Of a DNA stretch of 64,000 bases, positions 43,827 through 54,000 are shown one piece after another. The position numbers were made by a program, and so were the translations under genes. The first letter of the stretch is position 1, and every line of letters starts with the position of its first letter. The DNA lies in assembly GCA_002315685.1 (NCBI GenBank), contig DCHX01000007.1, positions 6,255 to 70,254 on the forward strand. Direction: 5' to 3'. The stretch is from Ruminococcaceae bacterium UBA1741. Its GTDB lineage: Bacteria > Bacillota > Clostridia > Oscillospirales > Acutalibacteraceae. Under the pieces are notes generated by a model. The model was not told where the DNA came from, searched no databases, and saw only the letters and a list, made by a program, of their open reading frames with translations.

Positions 43827-44938
43827 CTCGGTACTCTTGACGAAACGGCACATATTGTTTCATAATTTATTGTATCGCAAATATCGGAAATTTCCTCAAC
43901 GGGTAAATCTTTACCGAAAAGGATAACCTCGCTACCTACATTTACATTATCAATATTGCTTACATCAACCGACATCTGATCCATACAAATTCTGCCGACA
44001 ATTCTTGCTTTTTTGCCGTTTATCAAAACATAACCTCTATTTGAAAGCAAACGGTTATATCCATCGGCATATCCTACCGAAACAGTAGCAATTTTCGTAT
44101 CTTTGTCGGCTTTATATGTTCTGCCGTAGTTTACGGTTTCACCTTTCTTTACGGTTTTTACCATAGAAATTACAGTCTTAAATGTCATAACGGGGATAAA
44201 ATCCTCTTTAAGCACTAAATCGGCAGACGGGGTAAGACCGTAAAGTATAATACCCGCTCTGCACATATCAAGATGTTTATTTTCATCAAGACAAAACGCC
44301 GCCGAATTACAACAATGGCATACACGGGGGTTAAGTCCCGACATTTTGAAATAATCAATACCGGCTATAAATCGCTTATACTGTTCGTCGGTAAAACCGT
44401 CTTCGGTATCTTTTGTTCTGTCGGAAACGGCAAAATGGGTAAAAATACCGTCAAAGATAAGGTTGTCAAGCCTTGCGGATTTTACCGCATCTTCGATACC
44501 CGAAATATTATCATTACGGCAATCAAAGCCTATTCTGCCCATTCCCGTATCAAGCTTAATGTGTATCTTTACATTAACATTTTGTTTTTTTGCTTCGCTT
44601 GAAAGATTTTTTGCGAATTCAAGCGAATAAACGCATTGTGTAATATCATATTTATTAAGCTCACAAGCAAGATATTCGGGTGTGTATCCTAAAATTAAAA
44701 TAGGCTTTTTCGTGCCGTAATCACGAAGCTCTTTCGCCTCTTCAATATTGGAAACCGCAAAAGCATCGGCACCGCACTCATCTAAAATAGGCACAACAAT
44801 ATCTGCACCATGACCGTAAGCGTGAGCTTTAACTACCGCCATAATATCGGCACCGTTTGCCTCTTGCTTTATGATATTAAAATTATGTTTTAGAGCGGCT
44901 GTATCAATTTCCGCCCAAGTTCTACGCAAAAAATCCAT
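43814..44938 (-). CDS. alr: Alanine racemase
   Basis: This PLP enzyme converts L- to D-alanine for peptidoglycan. It has 374 residues. The PLP lysine lies in MAVVKAHAYGHGA, the catalytic tyrosine region in VSVGYADGYNRLLSN, and GRICMDQMSVDV is typical. I place the start at 44938 (MDFLRRTWAEID) because the ATG at 44950 directly abuts AAAGGA. An 18-bp perfect inverted repeat in the leader covers this ribosome site. In Bacillus the mazEF toxin pair follows alr; here the mazF gene is 12 kb away on the other strand. Confidence 0.95.
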   Translation of the reverse strand: MDFLRRTWAEIDTAALKHNFNIIKQEANGADIMAVVKAHAYGHGADIVVPILDECGADAFAVSNIEEAKELRDYGTKKPILILGYTPEYLACELNKYDITQCVYSLEFAKNLSSEAKKQNVNVKIHIKLDTGMGRIGFDCRNDNISGIEDAVKSARLDNLIFDGIFTHFAVSDRTKDTEDGFTDEQYKRFIAGIDYFKMSGLNPRVCHCCNSAAFCLDENKHLDMCRAGIILYGLTPSADLVLKEDFIPVMTFKTVISMVKTVKKGETVNYGRTYKADKDTKIATVSVGYADGYNRLLSNRGYVLINGKKARIVGRICMDQMSVDVSNIDNVNVGSEVILFGKDLPVEEISDICDTINYETICAVSSRVPRIPV

Positions 44939-44939
44939 A

Positions 44940-45005
44940 TTTATGACCATTCCTTTCCGCTTTCGCTTTTAGGCACAAACGACCAACGAAAGGAATGGTC
45001 ATAAA
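44940..45005 (-). promoter_or_regulatory. 18-bp inverted repeat covering the alr ribosome site
   Basis: Bases 44940-44957 are the exact reverse complement of 44988-45005, with a 30-nt spacer. In alr mRNA the downstream arm contains AAAGGA and ends next to the start codon, so the stem would hide the ribosome site. Two more hairpins lie upstream of it. It may regulate translation or may be a chance duplication. Confidence 0.55.
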
Positions 45006-45012
45006 ATGCCAT

Positions 45013-45046
45013 GTTTTTCGGTTGCCTCGTAAGAGGCGAGAAAAAC
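45013..45046 (-). other. Hairpin in alr leader
   Basis: GCCTC-GTAA-GAGGC forms the top stem, and GTTTTTC/GAAAAAC the lower stem, with a small internal loop. No clear U-tract follows on the minus strand. Confidence 0.45.
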
Positions 45047-45064
45047 GGCGCGTTATAATTTTTT

Positions 45065-45092
45065 AAGTTTGGAAGATTTATCTTTCAAACTT
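45065..45092 (-). other. Hairpin just after ychF
   Basis: AAGTTTGGAAGAT pairs with ATCTTTCAAACTT, a 13-bp stem with one G-T pair and a 2-nt loop core, nine bases after the ychF stop. It lacks a T-run on the minus strand, so read-through into alr is possible. The same stretch contains TTGAAA and TAAAAA spaced by 17 bp on the minus strand, a possible alr promoter. Confidence 0.4.
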
Positions 45093-45100
45093 TCGCCTTA

Positions 45101-46204
45101 TTAAACATTAAATCTAAATAATACTATATCTCCGTCATTCATAACATATTCTTTGCCTTCGCTTCGAACTAAGCCTTTTTCTTTGGCAGTAACCATATTG
45201 CCGTCGCATTTTGTTATGAAATCGTCATAAGCTATAACCTCGGCACGAATAAATCCACGCTCAAAGTCGCTATGTATTTTACCTGCCGCCTGAGGAGCCT
45301 TTGTGCCTTTTGTGATAGTCCAAGCACGAACTTCGGGCTTTCCTGCGGTTAAATATGAGATTAAACCTAAAAGCTCATAGCATTTTTGAATCATCCTGTC
45401 AAGTCCCGAGCGTTCAAGACCGAGTTCCTCTAAAAACATAAGCTTTTCATCATCGGCAAGATTTGAAATTTCAGCCTCCATAGCGGCACAAATCGGTAAT
45501 ATTTCAGCCTTTTCGTTGATAGCTATTTCTTTTACCTTATTATAGTTTTCGTTATCTTCAATACCGTTTGAGAAATCGTCCTCACTCATATTACAAGCAT
45601 AAATAACAGGCTTTGCGGAAAGCAAAGCGGTAGTGTTAAGCACCTCTTGTTCGGTATCATTCTCAATTTCAACAGAACGGGCGGGAAGACCGCTTTCAAG
45701 ATGAGCTGTAAGTCGCTTTAAGAAATCTACCTCAACACCGAAAGATTTATCTCCTTTGTAGGCTTTTTGTGCTTTGTCAAGACGACGGGCAACAATTTCA
45801 AGGTCCGAAAAAATAAGTTCGAGATTTATAGTTTCAATATCTCTTACGGGGTCAACCGAGCCTTCTACATGTATAATATCGGTGCTTTCAAAGCAACGAA
45901 CAACATGAACTATCGCATCAACTTCACGAATATTTGAAAGAAATTTATTTCCGAGACCTTCGCCCTTTGAAGCACCCTTAACAAGACCTGCTATATCAAC
46001 AAATTCAATAACAGCGGGGGTAAATTTATCAGGGCTGTAAATCTGAGCCAACTTTTCAAGACGCTCATCGGGAACGCTTACCATACCTACATTAGGCTCA
46101 ATGGTGCAAAACGGATAATTAGCCGATTGTGCTCCTGCGTTAGTGATGGCGTTAAACAAGGTTGATTTACCTACATTAGGTAATCCTACCATACCGAGTT
46201 TCAT
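45101..46204 (-). CDS. ychF: Redox-responsive ATPase YchF (Obg-like)
   Basis: This 367-residue TRAFAC-class P-loop ATPase associates with ribosomes and is implicated in stress response. It has GLPNVGKST (P-loop), the switch [24 protein letters not shown] (the altered NKxD-like motif that favours ATP), a coiled-coil insert, and a C-terminal TGS domain ([30 protein letters not shown]). GGAGGAATAAGT precedes the ATG on the minus strand. It is divergent from hprK across a 175-bp gap. Confidence 0.96.
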   Translation of the reverse strand: MKLGMVGLPNVGKSTLFNAITNAGAQSANYPFCTIEPNVGMVSVPDERLEKLAQIYSPDKFTPAVIEFVDIAGLVKGASKGEGLGNKFLSNIREVDAIVHVVRCFESTDIIHVEGSVDPVRDIETINLELIFSDLEIVARRLDKAQKAYKGDKSFGVEVDFLKRLTAHLESGLPARSVEIENDTEQEVLNTTALLSAKPVIYACNMSEDDFSNGIEDNENYNKVKEIAINEKAEILPICAAMEAEISNLADDEKLMFLEELGLERSGLDRMIQKCYELLGLISYLTAGKPEVRAWTITKGTKAPQAAGKIHSDFERGFIRAEVIAYDDFITKCDGNMVTAKEKGLVRSEGKEYVMNDGDIVLFRFNV

Positions 46205-46317
46205 ACTTATTCCTCCGAAAAACCTAAATTCATTTCCAATTATATATTCTTTTTACTACTTTATCAAGAAAAATAAAAAAATATTAAAAAAATATTTCAA
46301 AATCCGAAAATATATAG

Positions 46318-46323
46318 TATAAT
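46318..46323 (+). promoter_or_regulatory. -10 element of the hprK promoter
   Basis: A perfect TATAAT lies about 57 bases before the hprK start, inside A/T-rich sequence. The -35 region (TTTCAA at 46295-46300) is weak. Confidence 0.4.
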
Positions 46324-46379
46324 AAAACAAATTGGGAAAATTTATTTAACTTTATTTTTTGAAAGGGATGAAAACCTTT

Positions 46380-47345
46380 ATGAAAACTGATTTTAATATT
46401 TCACTTGCAAGGATTATCGACGAGTTTTCGCTCGAAACACTTTATTTGCCTAAAAGTGCTGATGAAATATTGATTTCCACTTCCGAAATCAATAGACCGG
46501 GACTTCAACTTGCGGGATTTTTTGAGTATTTCGATGACTGTCGTATTCAAATTCTCGGCATTAGTGAAATAACCTTCATTAAGAACTTTGACGAGGAAAC
46601 GGCAAAAAAACGTCTTGATGATTATTTTTACAAAAAACCCTCTTGCGTTGTTGTTGCAAGAAGCTTGGATGTTGACGGTATTTATGTGGAGGCTGCGAAA
46701 AAATACGGTGTACCGCTTTTAAGAACGAAAGAGTCAACCTCCGAATTTTCTTCGGGACTTATTGCTTTCTTGAATCTTCATTTAGCACCGAGAATTACAA
46801 GACACGGCGTTTTGGTTGAGGTTTACGGCGAAGGTATTTTGTTGCTCGGCGAAAGCGGAGTAGGTAAGTCCGAAACGGCTATTGAACTTGTAAAAAGAGG
46901 ACATAGGCTTATCGCCGATGATGCGGTTGAAGTAAGGCGTGTTTCGAGTAAATCGCTTGTGGGAAGTGCGCCAGATAATATTAGGCACTTTATCGAGCTT
47001 CGTGGCATAGGTATTATAAATGCAAGTCGAATTTTCGGTGTAGGTGCCGTTAAGCTTACCGAAAAGATTGACCTTGTAATCAATATGGAGCATTGGGACT
47101 CTAATAAGACCTATGACCGTATGGGACTTGATGACCAACATACCGAAATTTTAGGACTTAATATTCCGTCTATTACTATTCCCGTTAAGCCCGGTAGAAA
47201 CTTAGCTGTTATTATTGAGGTTGCGGCTATGAACAGCCGTCAAAAGAAAATGGGATACAATGCGGCACAAGATTTGCTAAAACGACTCGGAATGCAGGAA
47301 GAAATAGGCGGGGATCTTGAAACCAAGGCTATTAACCCGTTTTAA
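46380..47345 (+). CDS. hprK: HPr kinase/phosphorylase
   Basis: This bifunctional enzyme phosphorylates HPr on Ser46 and controls carbon catabolite repression in Firmicutes. It has 321 residues: an N-terminal domain to about residue 130, then the kinase domain with GESGVGKSE (P-loop), and the HprK signature ELRGIGIINASRIFGVGAV. The ATG at 46380 has GAAAGGG upstream and gives the standard N-terminus; the TTG at 46359 is an alternative. It heads a run with glucokinase. The HPr gene itself is not in the window. Confidence 0.95.
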   Translation: MKTDFNISLARIIDEFSLETLYLPKSADEILISTSEINRPGLQLAGFFEYFDDCRIQILGISEITFIKNFDEETAKKRLDDYFYKKPSCVVVARSLDVDGIYVEAAKKYGVPLLRTKESTSEFSSGLIAFLNLHLAPRITRHGVLVEVYGEGILLLGESGVGKSETAIELVKRGHRLIADDAVEVRRVSSKSLVGSAPDNIRHFIELRGIGIINASRIFGVGAVKLTEKIDLVINMEHWDSNKTYDRMGLDDQHTEILGLNIPSITIPVKPGRNLAVIIEVAAMNSRQKKMGYNAAQDLLKRLGMQEEIGGDLETKAINPF

Positions 47346-47366
47346 TAAATTTTAAGGAGAATGAAA

Positions 47367-48317
47367 ATGTACAAATTAGGTATAGATTTAGGCGGCACCA
47401 ATATTGCTTGCGGTGTTGTTGACGAAAATTTCAAAATTATCGGCGAGGGCAAAATGAAAACCAATATGCCGAGACCTGCCGAGGAGATTATTGACGATAT
47501 GGCAAAAGCGGCACTTGAAGCCGTTAAGAATGCAGGTATTACTATTGACGATATTGATAGTGTCGGTGTCGGCACACCCGGTTCGGTTATAGCCGAAACC
47601 GGTGTAGTGGCTTATGCCAATAACCTTAATTTCTATGATTTGCCTCTTGCAAATATGTTAGAAAAAAGACTCGAAAAAAAGGTTTATGTTGCGAATGATG
47701 CTAATGCCGCAACCTACGGAGAATATATCGCAGGTGCCGGAAAAGGCGCTAAAAACTTTGTTGCTATTACACTCGGTACGGGTGTCGGCGGAGGAATTAT
47801 TATCGACGGCAAAATCTACGGCGGCAGCAACGGTGCCGGTGGAGAGCTCGGTCATACAATTATTCAAATGAACGGCGAGGCTTGTTCTTGCGGCAGATAC
47901 GGTTGCTTTGAAGCTTATGCTTCGGCTACCGCTCTTATTCGTCAAACAAAGCAAGCTATGATAAGATTTCCCGAAACTAAAATGTATGAGCTTTGCGATG
48001 GAGATATTAACAATGTTACCGGAAGAACCGCTTTTGATGCTATGCGTATGGGCGATGAGGTAGGAACAAGCGTTGTTGATGAATATATAAAGTATTTAGC
48101 GGTAGGTACTGCGAATATAATTAACATATTCCAACCCGATGTATTTTGTATCGGCGGAGGTGTTTCGCACGAGGGCGATAGACTTATTGAGCCTATTGTT
48201 CAGTTTGTTAAGGGCGAAGACTATGCAAGAAATATGCCAAACAGAACTGTTATCAAGACTGCAAAGCTCGGTAATGATGCAGGAATAATAGGTGCCGCTT
48301 ATCTTTCAAATAACTAA
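47367..48317 (+). CDS. glcK: ROK-family glucokinase
   Basis: This 316-residue cytoplasmic sugar kinase has an N-terminal ATP-binding motif (LGIDLGGTNIACG), the ROK catalytic and zinc region (GAGGELGHTIIQMNGEACSCGRYGCFEAYAS, with Cys ligands of a CXCGXXGCXE type) and VFCIGGGVS. It probably makes glucose 6-phosphate from glucose released by cytoplasmic glycosidases. The ATG at 47367 is chosen because AAGGAGA lies six bases upstream; the ATG at 47361 directly abuts it. It follows hprK by 21 bases. Confidence 0.92.
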   Translation: MYKLGIDLGGTNIACGVVDENFKIIGEGKMKTNMPRPAEEIIDDMAKAALEAVKNAGITIDDIDSVGVGTPGSVIAETGVVAYANNLNFYDLPLANMLEKRLEKKVYVANDANAATYGEYIAGAGKGAKNFVAITLGTGVGGGIIIDGKIYGGSNGAGGELGHTIIQMNGEACSCGRYGCFEAYASATALIRQTKQAMIRFPETKMYELCDGDINNVTGRTAFDAMRMGDEVGTSVVDEYIKYLAVGTANIINIFQPDVFCIGGGVSHEGDRLIEPIVQFVKGEDYARNMPNRTVIKTAKLGNDAGIIGAAYLSNN

Positions 48318-48335
48318 TTTTTCGGAGTGAACTTC

Positions 48336-49238
48336 TTGAACTTAAAATCGTTTTACTGCTCTTTAATTCAAAAGAATATTGAATGTCGTGAAAACGAGAA
48401 AATGGATAGACATACCACCTTCAAAATAGGCGGTAATGCCGATATTTTCGTGTGTCCTAAAACAAAAAAAGAACTGTCTTTTGCGCTTAAATGTGCAAAG
48501 GATAATGATGTTTCTGTTTTTATTCTCGGCAAAGGCTCTAATTTGCTTGTAAGCGACAGCGGAATCGAGGGTGCCGTTATATGCCTTTCAAATTTAGACG
48601 GTGTTTCGGTTTTAGATAACACGATTACCTGCGGTGCGGGTGCAAACCTCTCTTTAATATGCACTACTGCTTTGAAGCACGAGCTTTCGGGAATGGAATT
48701 TGCCTACGGAATACCCGGTAGCGTGGGCGGTGCCGTTTATATGAACGCCGGTGCATACGGCGGAGAAATGTCCCAAATCGTTAAAGGCGCATACTGTTTA
48801 GACTTTTCGGGTAACGAGGTTTATATTGATAATGAAAAAATGAACTTCGGATACAGAAACAGTGCATTTAAGCAAAACGGGTTGATTGTAACCGAGGTTA
48901 TTATCGAGCTTAATAAGGGCGATAAAAACGAAATTGCTGATAAAATGCAGGATTTACTTTCAAGAAGAAAGGATAAACAACCTCTTGAATATCCGAGTGC
49001 GGGAAGCACATTTAAGCGTCCGTTAAACAATTTTGCCGGCACCCTTATTGAAAAAAACGGGCTAAAAGGTAAAACTGTCGGCGGTGCGATGGTAAGCGAA
49101 AAACACGCCGGATTTGTTATTAACTTTGATAATGCGACTGCGTTAGATGTTAAAAATTTAATTAAGCAAGTGCAAGATGCAGTCTATAAGAATGACGGCA
49201 TTATGTTGGAAACGGAGGTAATTTTCGTTGGTAAATAA
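48336..49238 (+). CDS. murB: UDP-N-acetylenolpyruvoylglucosamine reductase
   Basis: This FAD enzyme forms UDP-N-acetylmuramic acid for peptidoglycan. The protein has 300 residues. HTTFKIGGNADIFV and GKGSNLLVSD bind FAD, SGMEFAYGIPGSVGGAVYMNAGAYG is the hallmark, and YPSAGSTFKRP carries the catalytic serine. I favour the TTG at 48336, eight bases after CGGAG; the GTG at 48327 overlaps that site. Its 3' end overlaps rapZ by 11 bases. Confidence 0.94.
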   Translation: MNLKSFYCSLIQKNIECRENEKMDRHTTFKIGGNADIFVCPKTKKELSFALKCAKDNDVSVFILGKGSNLLVSDSGIEGAVICLSNLDGVSVLDNTITCGAGANLSLICTTALKHELSGMEFAYGIPGSVGGAVYMNAGAYGGEMSQIVKGAYCLDFSGNEVYIDNEKMNFGYRNSAFKQNGLIVTEVIIELNKGDKNEIADKMQDLLSRRKDKQPLEYPSAGSTFKRPLNNFAGTLIEKNGLKGKTVGGAMVSEKHAGFVINFDNATALDVKNLIKQVQDAVYKNDGIMLETEVIFVGK

Positions 49239-50103
49239 TAAGAAAATCAAACTCCTTATAATAACCGGTATGTCTGGTGCGGGAAAATCTCAAACGGCAA
49301 ATGTTATTGAAGATATGGGATTTTACTGTGTTGATAATATGCCTCCTGTAATTATTCCGTCCTTCGTTTCACTTTTTGAAATGGGAAACGAGGAGCTTAA
49401 CAGAATTGCGGTTGTTACCGATATTCGCGGCGGCGAAATGTTTTCACAAATAAATGATGTTATTAAATCTCTCGAAAATAAAGATGTTGAGTGTAAAATC
49501 CTTTTTCTCGATGCCTCGGATGAGGTTTTAATCAATAGGTACAGGGCAAACCGAAGAACGCATCCGCTTTGCGACAGCAAGAATTTAAGTATGCCTTCTG
49601 CCGTTCAAAAGGAAAGAAAAATGTTAGCATCAATGAGGGAAAGAGCCGATTATATTATTGATACAAGCTCGGTTTCTCCTTATGAGCTTAAATCCATTAT
49701 TGCGGATGCTATTTTCGGAAATTCAAACGAGGGATTTTCGGTGCTTTGCAAGTCCTTCGGCTTTAAGAACGGAATAGACAGCGAAGCGGATTTAATGTTT
49801 GATGTAAGGTGTTTGCCTAATCCTTTTTATATTGATGAGCTGAAAAACAAAACGGGACTTCAAAAGGAAGTTAAGGACTATATTTTCGGCTTTGAGCAAA
49901 GCAATGAATTTTTGAAAAAGCTTATTGATTTTATCGATTATGCCGTACCGCTTTATGTAAAAGAGGGCAAGAGCCGACTTGTTATTTCAATAGGCTGTAC
50001 GGGTGGTAAACACCGCTCAGTTGCGTTTGCAGAGCTTATTTGCAAAAATTTGATAAAGAACGGATATAAAGCACGAACAATGCACCGAGATATAAACAAG
50101 TAG
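49228..50103 (+). CDS. rapZ: RapZ/YvcJ-family nucleotide-binding protein
   Basis: This 291-residue P-loop protein binds nucleotides (ITGMSGAGKSQTA). In E. coli the homologue steers RNase E/GlmS control; in Bacillus YvcJ affects competence. It also carries VTDIRGGEMF, YRANRRTHPL, FDVRCLPNPFY and IGCTGGKHRSV, all typical. The start is TTG at 49228, nine bases after GGAGG, overlapping murB. In many Firmicutes yvcK lies between this gene and whiA, but it is absent here. Confidence 0.95.
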   Translation: MVNNKKIKLLIITGMSGAGKSQTANVIEDMGFYCVDNMPPVIIPSFVSLFEMGNEELNRIAVVTDIRGGEMFSQINDVIKSLENKDVECKILFLDASDEVLINRYRANRRTHPLCDSKNLSMPSAVQKERKMLASMRERADYIIDTSSVSPYELKSIIADAIFGNSNEGFSVLCKSFGFKNGIDSEADLMFDVRCLPNPFYIDELKNKTGLQKEVKDYIFGFEQSNEFLKKLIDFIDYAVPLYVKEGKSRLVISIGCTGGKHRSVAFAELICKNLIKNGYKARTMHRDINK

Positions 50104-50111
50104 GGGGAAGT

Positions 50112-51005
50112 ATGTCCTTTTGTACTGATATTAAGAACGAACTTGCCGACATTAAAACGAGGGACTGCTGTAAATCGGCGCTGATTTACGGATATGCCCT
50201 TTTTGCCCGTTCGTTTAATGCAAAGCGGATTTGTCTGCAAACCGAAAATGAAAAGAATGCTTATTCTTATAAAAAATTATTGTCAAGCCTTTATGATGTT
50301 GATGTTAACATTAAAAAGGGCGGAGGCGTAAGGCCCACATTTGTAGCCGAGGTTTTAAGCGAGGCTGACCGACTTAAAATACTGGCATCGGTTGATTTCG
50401 GCATTACCGATACAAGCATTTACACCGATTTATTTTACAGAGATTGTTGTGTCGGAAGCTTTGTAAGAGGTGCTTTTTTAGCCTGCGGACATTTGTCTGA
50501 CCCGGATAAAAGCTATCGTGTTGACTTTAATATTAAGGACGAAAATTTAGCAAAAGAGTTTTTAAGACTTTTGCTTGACCATTCGGTAGAGGCCCATATT
50601 TCAAAGCGACAAAGTGGTGCTTTGGTTTATATTAAGAAAAATGAAATGATTGTTAATTTGCTGGCTCTTATGGGAGCAAGCTCGGTAAGTTTGCAATACA
50701 TTGAAACCTCGGTAATAAAAAGCCTTAAAAATAAAACTAATAGAGCAAGAAATTGTGATAATGCTAATATTAGCAGGACTGTTGAGGCTTCCCATAAGCA
50801 AAGAAAAGCAATAGAATACCTAATAAAACACGAAAGACTTGAAGCATTGCCCCAAGAGCTTGTTTCGGTAGCAAAGCTTCGAATGGAAAATCCCGAGCTT
50901 TCACTGAAACAGTTAAGTGCTAAAAGTCCTGATTCCATTACTGTTTCGGGACTTAATCACAGACTTAACAGAATAATGGAAATTTATGAGGAAATAAAAA
51001 AGTAG
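50112..51005 (+). CDS. whiA: DNA-binding protein WhiA
   Basis: This 297-residue protein combines a LAGLIDADG-like N-terminal fold (residues 1-200) with a C-terminal helix-turn-helix (about 230-297, LSLKQLSAKSPDSITVSGLNHRLNRI). WhiA controls sporulation genes in actinomycetes and affects cell division or growth in Firmicutes. SFCTDIKNELA at the N-terminus and GAFLACGHLSDPDKSYRVDF are conserved. It follows rapZ by eight bases behind AGGGGGAAG. Confidence 0.95.
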   Translation: MSFCTDIKNELADIKTRDCCKSALIYGYALFARSFNAKRICLQTENEKNAYSYKKLLSSLYDVDVNIKKGGGVRPTFVAEVLSEADRLKILASVDFGITDTSIYTDLFYRDCCVGSFVRGAFLACGHLSDPDKSYRVDFNIKDENLAKEFLRLLLDHSVEAHISKRQSGALVYIKKNEMIVNLLALMGASSVSLQYIETSVIKSLKNKTNRARNCDNANISRTVEASHKQRKAIEYLIKHERLEALPQELVSVAKLRMENPELSLKQLSAKSPDSITVSGLNHRLNRIMEIYEEIKK

Positions 51006-51019
51006 GAAGGAGTATCGGT

Positions 51020-54000
51020 ATGGATTTTGTTCATTTGCATCTTCATACGGAATATAGCCTTCTTGACGGGTGTTGCCGAATTGAAAACACTCTTGATACT
51101 GCTAAGGAATTAAATCAAAAAAGTATAGCTATTACCGACCACGGTGTTATGTACGGTGCTATACATTTTTATAAAGAAGCAAAAAAGCGGGGAATAAAGC
51201 CTATAATCGGTTGCGAGGTTTATGTAGCACCGAGGAGCCGTTTTGATAAGGATAAGACACTTGATTACGGCTATTCGCATTTGGTTTTGCTATGTGAAAA
51301 TAACGAAGGGTATCAAAATTTATCAAAGCTTGTGTCCCTTTCGTTTATAGACGGATTTTACTCAAAGCCCCGTGTTGATGAGGAAATTTTAAGAAAATAC
51401 AGTAAGGGAATAATCGCCCTTTCGGCTTGTCTTGCGGGTGAGATACCTAAAAAACTTATTTTGAATGACTATAACGGTGCCGAGGAAATTGCCGATAAAT
51501 ATATTGATATTTTCGGAAAAGACAACTTCTTTATTGAAATTCAAGACCACGGTATTGAAGAACAAAAGAAGATAAATCCGTTTTTGGTTAAGCTTGCGAA
51601 AAATAAAGGCATCGGCATTGTTGCTACTAATGATGTGCACTATACCAAAAAAGAGGATTCCTTTATGCATAAGGTTCTTCTTTGTATTCAAACGGGTAGT
51701 AAAACAAACGAAAAAAGCCCCATTGAATTTAAGACCGAAGAATTTTATCTTAAATCGGCAAGTGAAATGGAAGAATTGTTTTCTTATTTGCCCGAGGCTC
51801 TTGAAAACACGGAAAAAATTGCAAAAAGATGTAATGTTGAAATTGAATTCGGAAAAATCAAGCTTCCGTTTTTTGATACCGGCGGTGTTGACCATTTTGA
51901 ATTTTTTAAGGAAAGATGTTATAAAGGCTTATACGAAAAATACGGCGAAAATCCCGAAAAAAGTGTTGTAGATAGGCTTAATTATGAGCTTTCGGTAATA
52001 AATAAAATGGGATATGTCGATTACTATTTAATTGTATGGGATTTTGTAAGCTTTGCTAAGCAAAACGATATTCCCGTAGGACCGGGCAGAGGCTCCGGTG
52101 CCGGTAGTCTTGCAGCATACTGTATCGGGATTACGGGCGTTGACCCTATTAAATACGATTTGATTTTTGAGCGATTCTTAAATCCCGAGCGTGTTTCTAT
52201 GCCTGATTTTGATATTGACTTTTGTTATATCAGGCGTCCCGAAGTAATTGAATATGTCATAAAAAAATACGGCTCGGATAGAGTGGCTCAAATTGTAACC
52301 TTCGGTACTATGGCTGCCCGTGCGGCAATTCGTGATGTCGGCCGTGCTATGGATATTCCGTATGCTGTTTGCGATAAAGTGGCAAAGCTTATACCTCACG
52401 CTATGGGTGTAACCCTTAAAGGCTCACTTTCATCAAATCCCGAGCTTAAAAGGCTTTATGAAAATGATGAAAGTATAAGAAAACTGTATGATATGGCTAT
52501 TAAGCTTGAAGGTATGCCGCGACACGCCTCAACCCACGCCGCAGGTGTTGTGATTTCGGACAAGCCCGTGTATGAATATGTACCTCTTGCCCTTAATGAT
52601 GAGTCGCTTGTAACCCAGTACACTATGACGGCGCTTGATGAATTAGGTCTTCTTAAAATGGACTTTTTAGGACTTAGAAATCTAACTGTTATTGATGATA
52701 CGGTAAAGGAAATTAAAAAAACAAATCCCGAGTTTGATATTGAAAAAATACCGCTTGACGATAAGGATACCCTTAAAATGATGGGTAGCGGAAATACCGA
52801 GGGGGTGTTTCAGTTTGAGTCGGAGGGTATGAAATCGGTGCTTCGTAAATTTGTTCCCGAAAGCATTGAGGATTTAATTGCGATTATTTCGCTTTACAGA
52901 CCGGGACCTATGGACTCAATTCCGAAGTATATTCATAATAGACATAATCCGAATGATGTAAAGTATGATACCGTGTTACTCCAACCTATTTTGCGGGTGA
53001 CATACGGTTGTATCGTTTATCAGGAACAGGTTATGCAGATATTTCGTGAACTTGCGGGATATTCGTACGGCAGAGCGGATATTGTCCGCCGTGCGATGGC
53101 AAAGAAAAAACACGATGTTATGCAAAAGGAAAGAAACTCGTTTATTCACGGCGAAAAGGACGAAAAAGGTAATGTTATTTGCGAGGGTGCTGTAAATAGG
53201 GGAGTTGACAAGGCGGTTGCCGAAAAGATTTTCGATGAAATGTCGGCGTTTTCGTCTTATGCCTTCAATAAATCTCACGCCGCATCTTATGCTATTGTGG
53301 CATATAGAACTGCCTACTTGAAAACAAAATATCCGAGCATTTATTTTGCTTCACTTCTTACAAGCGTTCTTGACAGCACATCTAAAATATCCGAGTATTC
53401 CGCCGAATGTAAACGGCTCGGCATCAAGCTTTTGCCTCCCGATGTAAACAAAAGCTTTAAGCATTTTTCTTCTGAAAACGGAAATATCCGTTTCGGACTG
53501 CTTGCTATTAAGAATCTTGGAATATCGGCAATAGAAAGTATTGTTTCAAAGCGTGAAATAAATGGAGATTATTCTTCGTTTTACGACTTTTGTAAACGAA
53601 ATAAAGGCAGAGAGCTTAATTCAAGAGGAATAGAAAGCCTAATTAAGAGCGGTGCGTTTGACTCGCTTTGCGATAATAGAAAGAGGCTTTTAATAGGAAC
53701 TCAATATGTTTTGTCGGTAATAGATGATGAGGTTAGATTTTCGGGCGAAAATCAGCTTGATTTGTTCGGTGAAACAAAAGAAATAACCGAAATAAAGTTG
53801 CCCGAGGTTGAGCCGATGCCGGAAATAAATAAACTTTTTATGGAAAAAGAGGCAACGGGAATTTATCTTACGGGACATCCTATGAGATATTATGAACAGT
53901 ATGCAAAATCCCGCGGTGTTGTACCTATAAAAAATGTTTTAGACGGAAAGTATAAGGACAATTCAAGAGTTAGTATTTCGGGTATTCTTTCTGAAACAAA

